Shown: piece after piece, positions 33,974 through 41,732 of the stretch
Numbering within the stretch: the stretch's first letter is position 1
Layout: each line of letters starts with the position of its first letter
Source of the DNA: Acidithiobacillus sp. HP-2
GTDB taxonomy: Bacteria; Pseudomonadota; Gammaproteobacteria; Acidithiobacillales; Acidithiobacillaceae
DNA: 64,000 nt
Assembly (NCBI RefSeq): GCF_015100155.1
Contig: NZ_JACKZA010000005.1
Location: 1-64,000 of the forward strand
Direction: 5' to 3'
Translations under genes and position numbers: made by a program
Notes under the pieces: model-generated
What the model saw: the letters and a program-made list of their open reading frames with translations, nothing else
Database searches by the model: none
Told to the model about the DNA's origin: nothing

Positions 33974-35532
33974 GGTTGCCCCCTTAGATTCGGTGTCTGT
34001 CCGTCCTGTTCTTCGCGCTGCACGGTTTGCCGATCCGGGAATGCGGCGCTAACCGCGCTGGATTGTCCCGTGCCGACATAAGGAGAGGTTCCGGCATCCG
34101 CCGTGGATGTCTGTTGCGGCGCTGGCGTCGCCTGGTTATTCATGGACGATGCCGCCGCATAGCTGGCTTCCGCCAGTTGTCCGGAGGTTTCACCATTGGT
34201 ATGGATCCTGGTCCCCGACACCAGGAACATATCCACGGCCACGCCGGGATTGATCTGAATGGTGGGCAGGAGCGATTCCGCCTCGTGCAGATAGAATTTG
34301 GAGATCTCACCTGCAGGCGTGCTGATGCCCCCCGCCAGGGCGCTTTCGCCCAGATAAGCCGGATTGAAAGACTGGAATCCTGCCGCCGATCCGCTGGTCG
34401 GATTGAGGTTCAATCCCTGTACACTGGTCGGCTGCACCGCATTGCCCAACCCAGAGAAGATTCCAGCTAACAGGGATTTCAAAATCACTGGCCCTTGATG
34501 GGAAATAACCTTGCCGGGCACACCGAGTAAACCGCCGCTTTCGACTTCCGCCTTGATGGGGGCGGTAATGACCTTGCCACCCCGCCGACGCACGCAGGAG
34601 AGCATGTTCGAGCGTAAATACACCCGGCGGGTGGACATATCGCCGTATCCGGACGCGATAATGAAACAACTGGAGAAATTGGCCCGGACCCCGTTGGGCA
34701 GAACCGCACGGCGCTTGACGCGAATGTCCACGATTTGCGGATTGGAATGCGCCTGTGGCCCGGTTCCCGCCTGCAAGCCGGTCAGCAACACGCCAGAAAG
34801 GATCGTCCCTGCGGGGAGATACACGCCTTTTTTGCTTTTCACCTTCACTACATGGCTGATATGCTTCAGCTTACTGACAGGATGAATCTGCAATGCGGTC
34901 TTGCTGGGCGCTGCGGGCGCTTTCGGCACCCCATTACTGGGCATGGTCGTTGGTTCATTCACCGAGGGCACCTTCGCGCCCAACACCTGTGGCATCTGGG
35001 CCGGATAAAAGACCTGCGCGGGTGTGGTTGGTGTATAGGGCACTCGCCTTTTTTCCATCTTCAACTCGGAGATCTCGTTCTGCAGGGCAGAAATATCGTT
35101 TTTCATGCCCCTCATATCGGGATTGCTGGTTGTGGTCGCCACGGCTATTCCACGATCCTTGGCGATCTGGGCCAACAGCTTTTTGCTGACGTGCTGGCTT
35201 AGATCCTTGATCTCCGACTCTTTCAGCCCGGTCATCTTCTCGTCGAGCTTCACCAGCCTTTTCATCTGGTCGCTCAGGTTATTGATCTCGCTTTGCATCT
35301 CTTTCGGACTCATGGACTTGGGATGCTCGATATACACCTGATGGTTGGTAGCTTCGGCATTTTTCAGCGCCGCTTCCTGGGCCGCATGGTTCCCGGTCCC
35401 GGACATTTGCGAGCCCACAATGACGGCCCCCATGACGCCTGCCGCCAGCCCCGCAAATTTGAATTGCTGCTTGCGCTTTGGCGGTTGGGTTTTCCACCAG
35501 AGCCGAAGACGGTCTTTGGGTGTCAGCGCCAT
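33970..35532 (-). CDS. traB: TraB/VirB10-like core protein
   Basis: 520 residues: a cytoplasmic start, one membrane helix (FKFAGLAAGVMGAVIVGSQM), a coiled coil (about 60-135), a Pro-rich linker, and the periplasmic beta-barrel domain (GVYLPAGTILSGVLLTGLQA, SSCFIIASGYGDMSTRRVYL, LLPTIQINPGVAVDMFL). This is the TraB layout; it spans from inner to outer membrane. The ATG at 35532 overlaps TraK by ten bases. Confidence 0.9.
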   Translation of the reverse strand: MALTPKDRLRLWWKTQPPKRKQQFKFAGLAAGVMGAVIVGSQMSGTGNHAAQEAALKNAEATNHQVYIEHPKSMSPKEMQSEINNLSDQMKRLVKLDEKMTGLKESEIKDLSQHVSKKLLAQIAKDRGIAVATTTSNPDMRGMKNDISALQNEISELKMEKRRVPYTPTTPAQVFYPAQMPQVLGAKVPSVNEPTTMPSNGVPKAPAAPSKTALQIHPVSKLKHISHVVKVKSKKGVYLPAGTILSGVLLTGLQAGTGPQAHSNPQIVDIRVKRRAVLPNGVRANFSSCFIIASGYGDMSTRRVYLRSNMLSCVRRRGGKVITAPIKAEVESGGLLGVPGKVISHQGPVILKSLLAGIFSGLGNAVQPTSVQGLNLNPTSGSAAGFQSFNPAYLGESALAGGISTPAGEISKFYLHEAESLLPTIQINPGVAVDMFLVSGTRIHTNGETSGQLAEASYAAASSMNNQATPAPQQTSTADAGTSPYVGTGQSSAVSAAFPDRQTVQREEQDGQTPNLRGQP

Positions 35533-36707
35533 ACGGCCCCCAGGCCATGCTTGGATGGCGGCAGGGTTTCGATCAAAAAGAGCTTGGTGCTTTCACCGGG
35601 GTACAGAAGATGATGCGTATAGAGCGAAACTGCCAGCACCCCCTTACTGTAAAAGTCGTTCTCTGTCAGTGTCACTTTCTGATTCAGATGGTTGGTGATC
35701 CGGTATTCCACAATCTGATGATGATTCCCGACCCAGCGCATCTGTGCGGCCCATGACAAGGGAATGGCAGCAGCCAGAGGCGGAATCCGATGAGACTGAC
35801 GATAATCTTCGGGCACCTGCTGCATGACGGCATCCCGCATGAGGGCGACCATCTGGCTGGAATAAGCAGAATGTTCGGGGACTATCGGAGCCTGTGCAGG
35901 TACAAAACCCGGAATGACCAGATGATAGGTTTTCGCGGGTCTTTTACTTGGAATCAGTGTTAAGGACACCACGGGATCATGGGGATTCTTGCCGGTGATA
36001 TAGACACCTACCGGGAAACTCAGCGTCGAGCTGATGATCAGATCCCGGCCATGCCGGATACGCTTGGCATATCGGGTGCTACCCACAATAATCTGCGGAT
36101 CCTTGAACGGCGTAATAAAGAGATTCGGCGACACCCCGGATACGCGCACGCCATACGTCACGCCGTTTTGCACCCGGATGGTTTTGCCGACTACGGGTGT
36201 GCTGTCCTTTTTAGCCTGGGCAAAACTCATGTGCGGAACCATTCCGCTGTCGATGCTATACCCATTGATATTCATGGCGGCCTGATGAATCTGCCCAGGA
36301 CTGGCCCCGCTTGGGGGTGGCGCATAGCCGTTATGCGGATAAGCCGCAGGGGGCCGACCTGGGACAGCAGGGGCGGGTTGATGGCTGACCTGATCAAAAT
36401 GCGAACTGGTCGGCGGCGGCGGAGCCGCTGCGGGGATGCGTCCCATGCCCTTAAAAGCCGGACTAACCGGTGCAGCACCGCGAATGGGGCTGGTCGGCAG
36501 ATGAAATTGCCCGGACCCGTCGTTAGCCCCTTGAGCAAAAGCCTTCTGGCCGGAGAACCGGTCATATTCGGCTTGCGTGTGCTGCCCCATGACCGCACCC
36601 GCATCCACGGCGGATGTCGGTGCTTGTCCGGGGGGCGGTGGGACGACCCCGGCCCAGGCCAGAGCGGGGCATGTGGCCAGGACCGCGAGAACAAGAACTT
36701 TCTTCAA
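35523..36707 (-). CDS. traK: TraK-like secretin-related protein
   Basis: 394 residues with a signal peptide (VLVLAVLATCPALAWA), a long Pro/Ala-rich stretch to about 150, and a TraK/VirB9-type C-terminal part (GVTYGVRVSGVSPNLFITPF, VGVYITGKNP, VEYRITNHLNQKVTLTENDF, LLYPGESTKLFL). The Pro-rich insertion makes it longer than F TraK (about 240). Start TTG at 36707 overlaps the TraE stop (TTGA). Confidence 0.85.
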   Translation of the reverse strand: MKKVLVLAVLATCPALAWAGVVPPPPGQAPTSAVDAGAVMGQHTQAEYDRFSGQKAFAQGANDGSGQFHLPTSPIRGAAPVSPAFKGMGRIPAAAPPPPTSSHFDQVSHQPAPAVPGRPPAAYPHNGYAPPPSGASPGQIHQAAMNINGYSIDSGMVPHMSFAQAKKDSTPVVGKTIRVQNGVTYGVRVSGVSPNLFITPFKDPQIIVGSTRYAKRIRHGRDLIISSTLSFPVGVYITGKNPHDPVVSLTLIPSKRPAKTYHLVIPGFVPAQAPIVPEHSAYSSQMVALMRDAVMQQVPEDYRQSHRIPPLAAAIPLSWAAQMRWVGNHHQIVEYRITNHLNQKVTLTENDFYSKGVLAVSLYTHHLLYPGESTKLFLIETLPPSKHGLGAVWR

Positions 36708-37327
36708 TGTACTCCCCCTGTTTTCTTGGGCTGATGTTCCATTTCCCACGCAATCGTATGGGCAGATCCGGGATAGGGCTCAAAGCTGGACAGTACGGGC
36801 TGTCCGGCCTCAATGCGTACTTGCATCTGGAAGGTGTAGGGCAACTTTTCGACGGTTTCCCCGCTGGAATTGATCTGGTGCAGCACGCCTTCGATAAAGA
36901 CGGTGTGGTTCGATGCCTGCCAGATGGTCTTGTGGGCAGAAAAACAGAAATTAGCGTCATCCGCTTTCTCTTCTGCCGCTGAAGTCATCACCTTGCTGCG
37001 GACTTTTTCATAGGCCTCCGCCCCAAAAAGTTTTCCCAGTGCATGAGCGACATAGGGCGCGTCACCCGGCGTGAGATTACCGACCAACTCGGCCACATAC
37101 AGCCCGAAACTTTCGTAGTAGGCATCGTCTGCCGTTGCGTAGCCGACTTTGACCGACTGGTTCAGATAGGGCGGAACAATAACAATCCGTGTGCTTTGTG
37201 TGGCAATCACCCAGCCCTCAAACCCGATAATTACGGCCAACAAAACGACGAGGCCCAGCAGGATTCGTGACTTGGAAGCCAGTTCATCGAGATTTTTACG
37301 GAACAGGTCGAGATTCAAGAGATCCAC
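36704..37327 (-). CDS. traE: TraE-like conjugation protein
   Basis: 207 residues with one N-terminal membrane helix (LLGLVVLLAVIIGFEGWVIA) and a periplasmic NTF2-like domain (VKVGYATADDAYYESFGLYV, then AELVGNLTPGDAPYV). This fits TraE/VirB8-like proteins. The GTG at 37327 with TAAGGA before it is the start; it overlaps TraL by 13 bases. Confidence 0.85.
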   Translation of the reverse strand: MDLLNLDLFRKNLDELASKSRILLGLVVLLAVIIGFEGWVIATQSTRIVIVPPYLNQSVKVGYATADDAYYESFGLYVAELVGNLTPGDAPYVAHALGKLFGAEAYEKVRSKVMTSAAEEKADDANFCFSAHKTIWQASNHTVFIEGVLHQINSSGETVEKLPYTFQMQVRIEAGQPVLSSFEPYPGSAHTIAWEMEHQPKKTGGVH

Positions 37328-37593
37328 TCCTTAATGTTGCCGTTTTTGAAGACCTCATTAAGTCGCCACCAGCCGAACTTGTAACTCATGTGGACCAATA
37401 CCCCGTTAAGCTGATTGTTTTTCCAGCCCTGAAAGAGCTTGACCATGATGAAGGCCAGCACAATACAGATGGTGAGTTCGCGCATGACGTAGCCAATGAT
37501 AAAAAACATCGAACCCACAGCTACTTCATCCATTTCCCAGAAGAGAATCATGGGTTGATCGTCCACATGGCCGGGGATCTGTACGGTTTTCAA
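37315..37593 (-). CDS. traL: TraL-like conjugation protein
   Basis: 92 residues beginning MKTVQIPGHVDDQPMILFWE, then MDEVAVGSMFFIIGYVM, the pattern of TraL, a small inner-membrane protein near VirB3 in function. The TTG start at 37593 overlaps the previous stop (TTGA). The order traL-traE-traK-traB-traV is that of F. Confidence 0.8.
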   Translation of the reverse strand: MKTVQIPGHVDDQPMILFWEMDEVAVGSMFFIIGYVMRELTICIVLAFIMVKLFQGWKNNQLNGVLVHMSYKFGWWRLNEVFKNGNIKEWIS

Positions 37594-37967
37594 CGCGCAC
37601 CCCCTTGGGCAGTAATGCTGTCCCAGGATTTTTTAAGATTGGTCTGACAGTGATGCACGACGTTTTGCAGGGCAGCTTTTGCTGTTTTTTTGCAGGCCCA
37701 ATAAGCAGTGTCAGTTTTTCCGCAAGGCAAATGCGTAGGCTGGCAATGCCAGGGATTTTTGTTGATCTTTTTATGAATCGCCGCACGCTTTTGCCCCTCC
37801 ACAAACCAAGCCTCTGGAATCCTGAAAGGATGCGCTTTGTGCGGAATCACCTCTGTCACCTGTTGATTCTGATGATTATTGGGGTGGTACCCGCCAGGAT
37901 AGGCCTGAAACCAGAGCGGTTTCGGCGCGGGTGAAACCACGACAGCCGGATTTTTCTGGACGATCAC
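37590..37967 (-). CDS. Cys-containing accessory protein
   Basis: 125 residues. The C-terminal half has spaced cysteines (WHCQPTHLPCGKTDTAYWAC, then VHHCQTN), suggesting a periplasmic or disulfide-bonded protein, though no signal peptide is visible from the GTG at 37967. That start overlaps the previous stop (GTGA). The reading frame stays open to 38501 and passes a lipobox-like LSAC near 38120, so a longer lipoprotein form overlapping the upstream gene is possible. No family recognised. Confidence 0.5.
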   Translation of the reverse strand: MIVQKNPAVVVSPAPKPLWFQAYPGGYHPNNHQNQQVTEVIPHKAHPFRIPEAWFVEGQKRAAIHKKINKNPWHCQPTHLPCGKTDTAYWACKKTAKAALQNVVHHCQTNLKKSWDSITAQGGAR

Positions 37968-38542
37968 GCGGGCGAGTCCTGCTTTTCCGACGCTTCCCTG
38001 CCAACTGGTTCCGAGCCTGGGCTGGGCAGCATAATGGATGGGGGTGTTTTCCCCGGCGTTGCTACGGGTCTTTTGGATGGCAGGGTGGCTGTTACCTGCT
38101 GCCACTTCGAGCCCATGCTGTAATTGGGCGCAGGCCGAAAGGCCCATGCCAAGACTGCCCCATAAAGCCACACGAAAAAGAACGTGAAGGCTGTGGCGTA
38201 CACGCGGAAAGCCGGAAATGCCGCATGAGCGAAGGGCGTATAGGCCCACGGTGGCACCCCCGCTCCCTCGTTGACGTAGCTGCATCCCTTGGGGATGGCG
38301 TAACCGTCCGGCCAGAATCCCAGGGCCATTCCCGAATAAACGCCCGTCCAGAGCGGGTGGCTCATCTGCCAGTCCAGTGCCTCTTTGTAAGGATCGTGCT
38401 GATAATCCTGATAACAGGGCAGCATGGCACCGGGCACCCAGGCGCTTTCCCAGGTATGCCAAGCGAAGCCTGCGGCCAACAGCAAAACGATGAATCGCCA
38501 CTTAACGGCCCTCCTGATTCTCTGCAACAGGGCAACGGTCAT
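37964..38542 (-). CDS. membrane-associated accessory protein
   Basis: 192 residues: an N-terminal helix (WRFIVLLLAAGFAWHTW), a loop with cysteines (MLPCYQDYQ and PKGCSYVNEG), a second helix (TAFTFFFVWLYGAVLAWAF) and a Pro/Ser-rich tail. No family recognised. It overlaps the upstream gene by about 40 bases and the downstream gene by four. Confidence 0.5.
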   Translation of the reverse strand: MTVALLQRIRRAVKWRFIVLLLAAGFAWHTWESAWVPGAMLPCYQDYQHDPYKEALDWQMSHPLWTGVYSGMALGFWPDGYAIPKGCSYVNEGAGVPPWAYTPFAHAAFPAFRVYATAFTFFFVWLYGAVLAWAFRPAPNYSMGSKWQQVTATLPSKRPVATPGKTPPSIMLPSPGSEPVGREASEKQDSPA

Positions 38543-38840
38543 ACTGATCTCCAGGTATCAATTCTCCGGGATGGGACAGACACCACTTTTGGGCATAGAA
38601 ATAATCCCAGATGGTGAGCTGACATCCCTTGTCAAAGTTGCTGAATCCGCTGCTAATACCGCCGCTGTAATCGGTATCGGCAGCCATGGAAGCCGAACTG
38701 AACACCTTGCCGACCCACACGGTTGGCCGACAGGCGCGTGCAATACGCTCATCGGGTGCTCCTGCAAGAAAGACCCAGGCCACGAACAAAACCAGCATGG
38801 CGACGAGGGTTCCGGCGAAAAATTCCATCAGCTTTTTCAC
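38502..38840 (-). CDS. small membrane-anchored accessory protein
   Basis: 112 residues: one N-terminal helix (TLVAMLVLFVAWVFLAG) and a periplasmic part with four cysteines (IARACRP, DKGCQLT, AQKWCLS, YDRCPVA). The GTG at 38840 overlaps the previous stop (GTGA). No family recognised. Its cysteines fit the disulfide theme of the locus. Confidence 0.5.
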   Translation of the reverse strand: MKKLMEFFAGTLVAMLVLFVAWVFLAGAPDERIARACRPTVWVGKVFSSASMAADTDYSGGISSGFSNFDKGCQLTIWDYFYAQKWCLSHPGELIPGDQYDRCPVAENQEGR

Positions 38841-40081
38841 CGACAATTTCCGGCGGCGCTGAGAATCGCGTCCATGTCGCCCACGGCACCATCATTGGTC
38901 GCAACCTGGGCTTTGCCTGCTTTGTCACACCAGATCACCACGGGATCCCCGATATAGCCTGCTGCAGCGAGTAGTGCGGTATTGCTGTTGATTTCCTGCG
39001 CCATATACAGACTGCCCCGAATGCCCGGAATCCCGCCCGACCAGGAACCATTCGCCCGCTTTTTCCCCAGCCGTTCGTCTTGGCTCAAGACCTTTTCTGG
39101 AGAGGGTGCGGAGAGGATTTCTTCGGCCTTTTTGATGCTGCCCTGATTTTTGAGCGCAACCAGAACATAACGCGCCCGCACTTTTCCGGTATCCACGGCG
39201 GTTTCCAGCGCATCATAAAGACGATGACTGGTTTGACTGTTGGGATCGATGTAAGCGGTGATGACGGGTCCGGTGGATCCCACGAGGATGCCCTGTCCAC
39301 CATTTTTAAGCTGCATGAGCGTATTCTTGGAGGTGTCCGTAGTCGCGGATACCGAAGATGCCGGCGCGGTTACATGACCCGTGATCGGCTGGTGTGCCGC
39401 CATCCCGAACGTGGCGGTGGTGTTGTAATTTATTCCGTTTGCGCCGACCAGTGTCCCGATCAGGACGAGCTTGTTCTGCACATTGACCCATGCTACGCCC
39501 TCTTCCTGATCGGCATCCTTGTAAATGACGCCCATGAGATTTCCCGGTCCCTGCCAGACCTGAACCACTGTAGCGGTCCCGTTACTGGCAGCCCCCAAAA
39601 TGTTCTGGATAGCCTGTATGGGAACAGCGTTTGTCGCGGGTTCTTGCGCCGTTGCAGTCGGCAACGGTTTCATCGCCATCAACGCACCATTGGCAGGGGC
39701 CGCTGGCAGGGCGGCGTTTTGCGGTGCTTTGGGAGGCTGTGCGGGGTGCATACTGATGTGCATGGTGGGCAATGCCGCGTTCTGTGCGCTGGTAGTTTGA
39801 GCACTGGCTTTCACCCCATCATCGGGATGCTTGGGCACCATCACTTTATTGGCGATCATGATGGCCACCACGAAAACCGCGAGGCCGCCCCAGATCAGCT
39901 TTTTCTTGCTGGCTTTAACCTTGCTGCTTCCGCCTGCGATACCACTGATCGGTGTACGTTCCGGTACGGTGCTTTTTTCGTTTGCTTCAGAGGCATTTTC
40001 TTCAGAGGGATTAGCCTCTGCTTGCGGTTCTGCCGGATTTTCTACGTTTTCTACGGGTGCTTTTTTGTTCCTTCCGAACAT
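38837..40081 (-). CDS. membrane-anchored DsbC-like protein with SxxS in place of CxxC
   Basis: 414 residues: an acidic cytoplasmic start, one membrane helix (KLIWGGLAVFVVAIMIANKV), a Pro/Ala linker, then two DsbC-like domains. The first reads LMGVIYKDADQEEGVAWVNV. In the second the active-site region is AYIDPNSQTSHRLYDAL, where active enzymes have DPNCxxCH; both cysteines are serines (about 282 and 285). The rest of the site is kept, so loss is specific. It probably serves as a scaffold or chaperone for the core complex. The ATG overlaps the previous stop (TGATG). Confidence 0.65.
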   Translation of the reverse strand: MFGRNKKAPVENVENPAEPQAEANPSEENASEANEKSTVPERTPISGIAGGSSKVKASKKKLIWGGLAVFVVAIMIANKVMVPKHPDDGVKASAQTTSAQNAALPTMHISMHPAQPPKAPQNAALPAAPANGALMAMKPLPTATAQEPATNAVPIQAIQNILGAASNGTATVVQVWQGPGNLMGVIYKDADQEEGVAWVNVQNKLVLIGTLVGANGINYNTTATFGMAAHQPITGHVTAPASSVSATTDTSKNTLMQLKNGGQGILVGSTGPVITAYIDPNSQTSHRLYDALETAVDTGKVRARYVLVALKNQGSIKKAEEILSAPSPEKVLSQDERLGKKRANGSWSGGIPGIRGSLYMAQEINSNTALLAAAGYIGDPVVIWCDKAGKAQVATNDGAVGDMDAILSAAGNCR

Positions 40082-40335
40082 CAAAATTTCTCCCTGGTTT
40101 TAGCAATTTCTCCGGCCAGCGCGGTTTTCGCGTTGAGCAAGTTCTGCAGGACATCCTTTTCTCCAATAGAAATTACACTACCATTAACTATCACGACCAT
40201 ATCTTTTATCCCCCTGGGATGCAGAATCTTCGTGAACAACATGGTCAGTATGAATCCTGCAAACTGAACCGGCGGAAGCCCGACCAGTTTTTGCGCTTCC
40301 TCTTCTAAGAGTTTCTGATCAAGATCATGATCCAA
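40081..40335 (-). CDS. small accessory protein with one membrane segment
   Basis: 84 residues if the TTG at 40335 (GGGGA seven bases upstream) is used. It contains QFAGFILTMLFTKIL and ends KTALAGEIAKTREKF. The frame is open to 40416, but that part overlaps the gene before it. No family recognised. Confidence 0.45.
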   Translation of the reverse strand: MDHDLDQKLLEEEAQKLVGLPPVQFAGFILTMLFTKILHPRGIKDMVVIVNGSVISIGEKDVLQNLLNAKTALAGEIAKTREKF

Positions 40336-40487
40336 TTCAGTATCCCCGTATGCAGCACCCAGAAAAGTCCCATGGCAAGCCCCAGACTCGCGCCACCCAA
40401 TCCCAACAAAATCCATCCGTAGCGATGATGCGTTTTCGCCTTTTCCGGGATCTTATGATGGATGGTTTCCACGGACCATTTCTGCAT
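40305..40487 (-). CDS. small membrane protein, first gene of the transfer operon
   Basis: 60 residues with one membrane helix (YGWILLGLGGASLGLAMGLF). The ATG at 40487 lies about 16 bases after a good promoter -10, with AGG eight bases upstream. No family recognised. It is the first of a run of overlapping genes that continues for about 18 kb. Confidence 0.5.
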   Translation of the reverse strand: MQKWSVETIHHKIPEKAKTHHRYGWILLGLGGASLGLAMGLFWVLHTGILNWIMILIRNS

Positions 40488-40502
40488 TTAATTAACCTAT
40501 AC

Positions 40503-40531
40503 ACTATAATATTAAAGATTACACAAGACAA
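40503..40531 (-). promoter_or_regulatory. promoter of the transfer operon
   Basis: Reading on the minus strand: TTGTCT (rc of 40526-40531), 17 bases, TATAGT (rc of 40503-40508). Both boxes are close to the sigma-70 consensus and the spacing is ideal. It points at the 60-aa gene starting at 40487, ahead of TraL to TrbC-TraW. Confidence 0.65.
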
Positions 40532-40547
40532 GATCGCCCTACACTTG

Positions 40548-41570
40548 TCATTTGACAATAATCAGTCCCTCGCGCCGACAGGTAGCCACAATCATGGCAG
40601 AGAGCTTCCCAGATGAGACAAAAGCCCGGTATCTTGGCTGATCATTCCGGGCCGCCAGATTGGTATTCGCCGTAACCACCTTGAGCAGATCCACCCGATG
40701 TGTAATGTCTTTGGCGATCTTGAAATACAGATCCTGCCGCCAGTTCACGAAATGATGGTAGATCTCGGTATCTTCGCCGGTGATCGAAAGATGATGGGCT
40801 TTTCTGGCCCTGCTGATGACGCCTGCGGGTAGATGATACTGGATGTCTTTGGATGTCCGGTCGAGATAGTCGATATGCAATTCACCGACCAGGACACTAC
40901 CATCTGGTTCCGCGTGCCAGCGCGGTTGCCACGTCCCTACCCTGCGCGGCTGACGTGGTTCCGGTTCCGGCATTTCGACCCGCACTCCGATTTCCCAGCG
41001 GCAGCCTATCCGTTTCCCCTGGCGAATCTTGGGCCAGGCCACCAGAAAAAACCGATACATGGTTCCATTGTCCGGAAACGGCCTGTGCATGATAAACCGG
41101 AACCGTAGTGGTTCTTTTTCCCGGTCCATCCAGAGTGGCATTTGCACCTCATAGACCGGATGACCGTTTTTTTCATCCACGAGGGCTGTTGTTACCAGTA
41201 CGGTATTCCCTTTTTTCTGGCTATGCTCGATGACCTGTTTCCAGGTTTTCTGCTCGGCTTTGGTATGAAACACCCCGAAAATAACGCCTTTATCTCCTGT
41301 TTCCTTGCGTTCTTCCAGCGTTTTTAAGGGTTTTGTCTTTTTGCGTCTGGCCATGACTCTGCGCTGCTCGGTCTGTAACCAGCGAATTGGATCCTGGCGA
41401 TTCGGTGTCCACAAGTCCGCGAGGCTTTTATAAACATGATTGCGGGCTTCGACGATTTCATCCAGTCGTGCCGCACTCTCGAACTCATAAAACACCCGCT
41501 GCGCCTCTTGTAGAGCGACTTCTTCGTCCGGGCAAACAATCCACGCTTTGTACTTGTACGTTCTGTGCAT
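40548..41570 (-). CDS. Cas12m/TnpB-like protein, short and probably nuclease-dead
   Basis: 340 residues. No family is certain, but the order of elements resembles Cas12m-type effectors: a basic beta start (YKYKAWIV), a helical part (17-80), wedge-type beta strands with RFRFIMHRPFP, then GTWQPRWHAEPDGSVLVGEL where RuvC-I would be, and IQYHLPAGVISRARKAHHLS. The RuvC-I aspartate is replaced (GTW). The protein ends at GLIIVK, about where RuvC-II would start. Such a protein could bind nucleic acid without cutting. No CRISPR array was seen nearby. This is my own visual comparison; other families are possible. Confidence 0.35.
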   Translation of the reverse strand: MHRTYKYKAWIVCPDEEVALQEAQRVFYEFESAARLDEIVEARNHVYKSLADLWTPNRQDPIRWLQTEQRRVMARRKKTKPLKTLEERKETGDKGVIFGVFHTKAEQKTWKQVIEHSQKKGNTVLVTTALVDEKNGHPVYEVQMPLWMDREKEPLRFRFIMHRPFPDNGTMYRFFLVAWPKIRQGKRIGCRWEIGVRVEMPEPEPRQPRRVGTWQPRWHAEPDGSVLVGELHIDYLDRTSKDIQYHLPAGVISRARKAHHLSITGEDTEIYHHFVNWRQDLYFKIAKDITHRVDLLKVVTANTNLAARNDQPRYRAFVSSGKLSAMIVATCRREGLIIVK

Positions 41571-41672
41571 CCAAAAATCTCGATTCTCGGTTTTCGTTTC
41601 TCTTCTGATCGTAACACACTATAACAACAAGTCCCTACCTGCCTATCCATACTTTTTGTCCAGCCACTTATC

Positions 41673-41689
41673 TCCGGAACTGTTCCGGA
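41673..41689. promoter_or_regulatory. 17-base palindromic operator candidate
   Basis: TCCGGAAC T GTTCCGGA is a perfect palindrome around one central base, in the 162-base divergent region between the Cas12m-like gene and the MoxR-type ATPase gene, 43 bases before the latter. A related half site (TGTTCGGA) follows at about 41693. A dimeric regulator probably binds here and may control both genes. Confidence 0.55.
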
Positions 41690-41732
41690 CATCCTGTTCG
41701 GATTCTTTTATTACTTTCAAAAGGAGATGGCT

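Noticed and set aside
37968-38501. 303-codon form of the 37590 gene
   Set aside because: It overlaps the upstream gene by hundreds of bases; the GTGA-coupled start at 37967 explains the frame better, though a lipobox-like stretch is noted.
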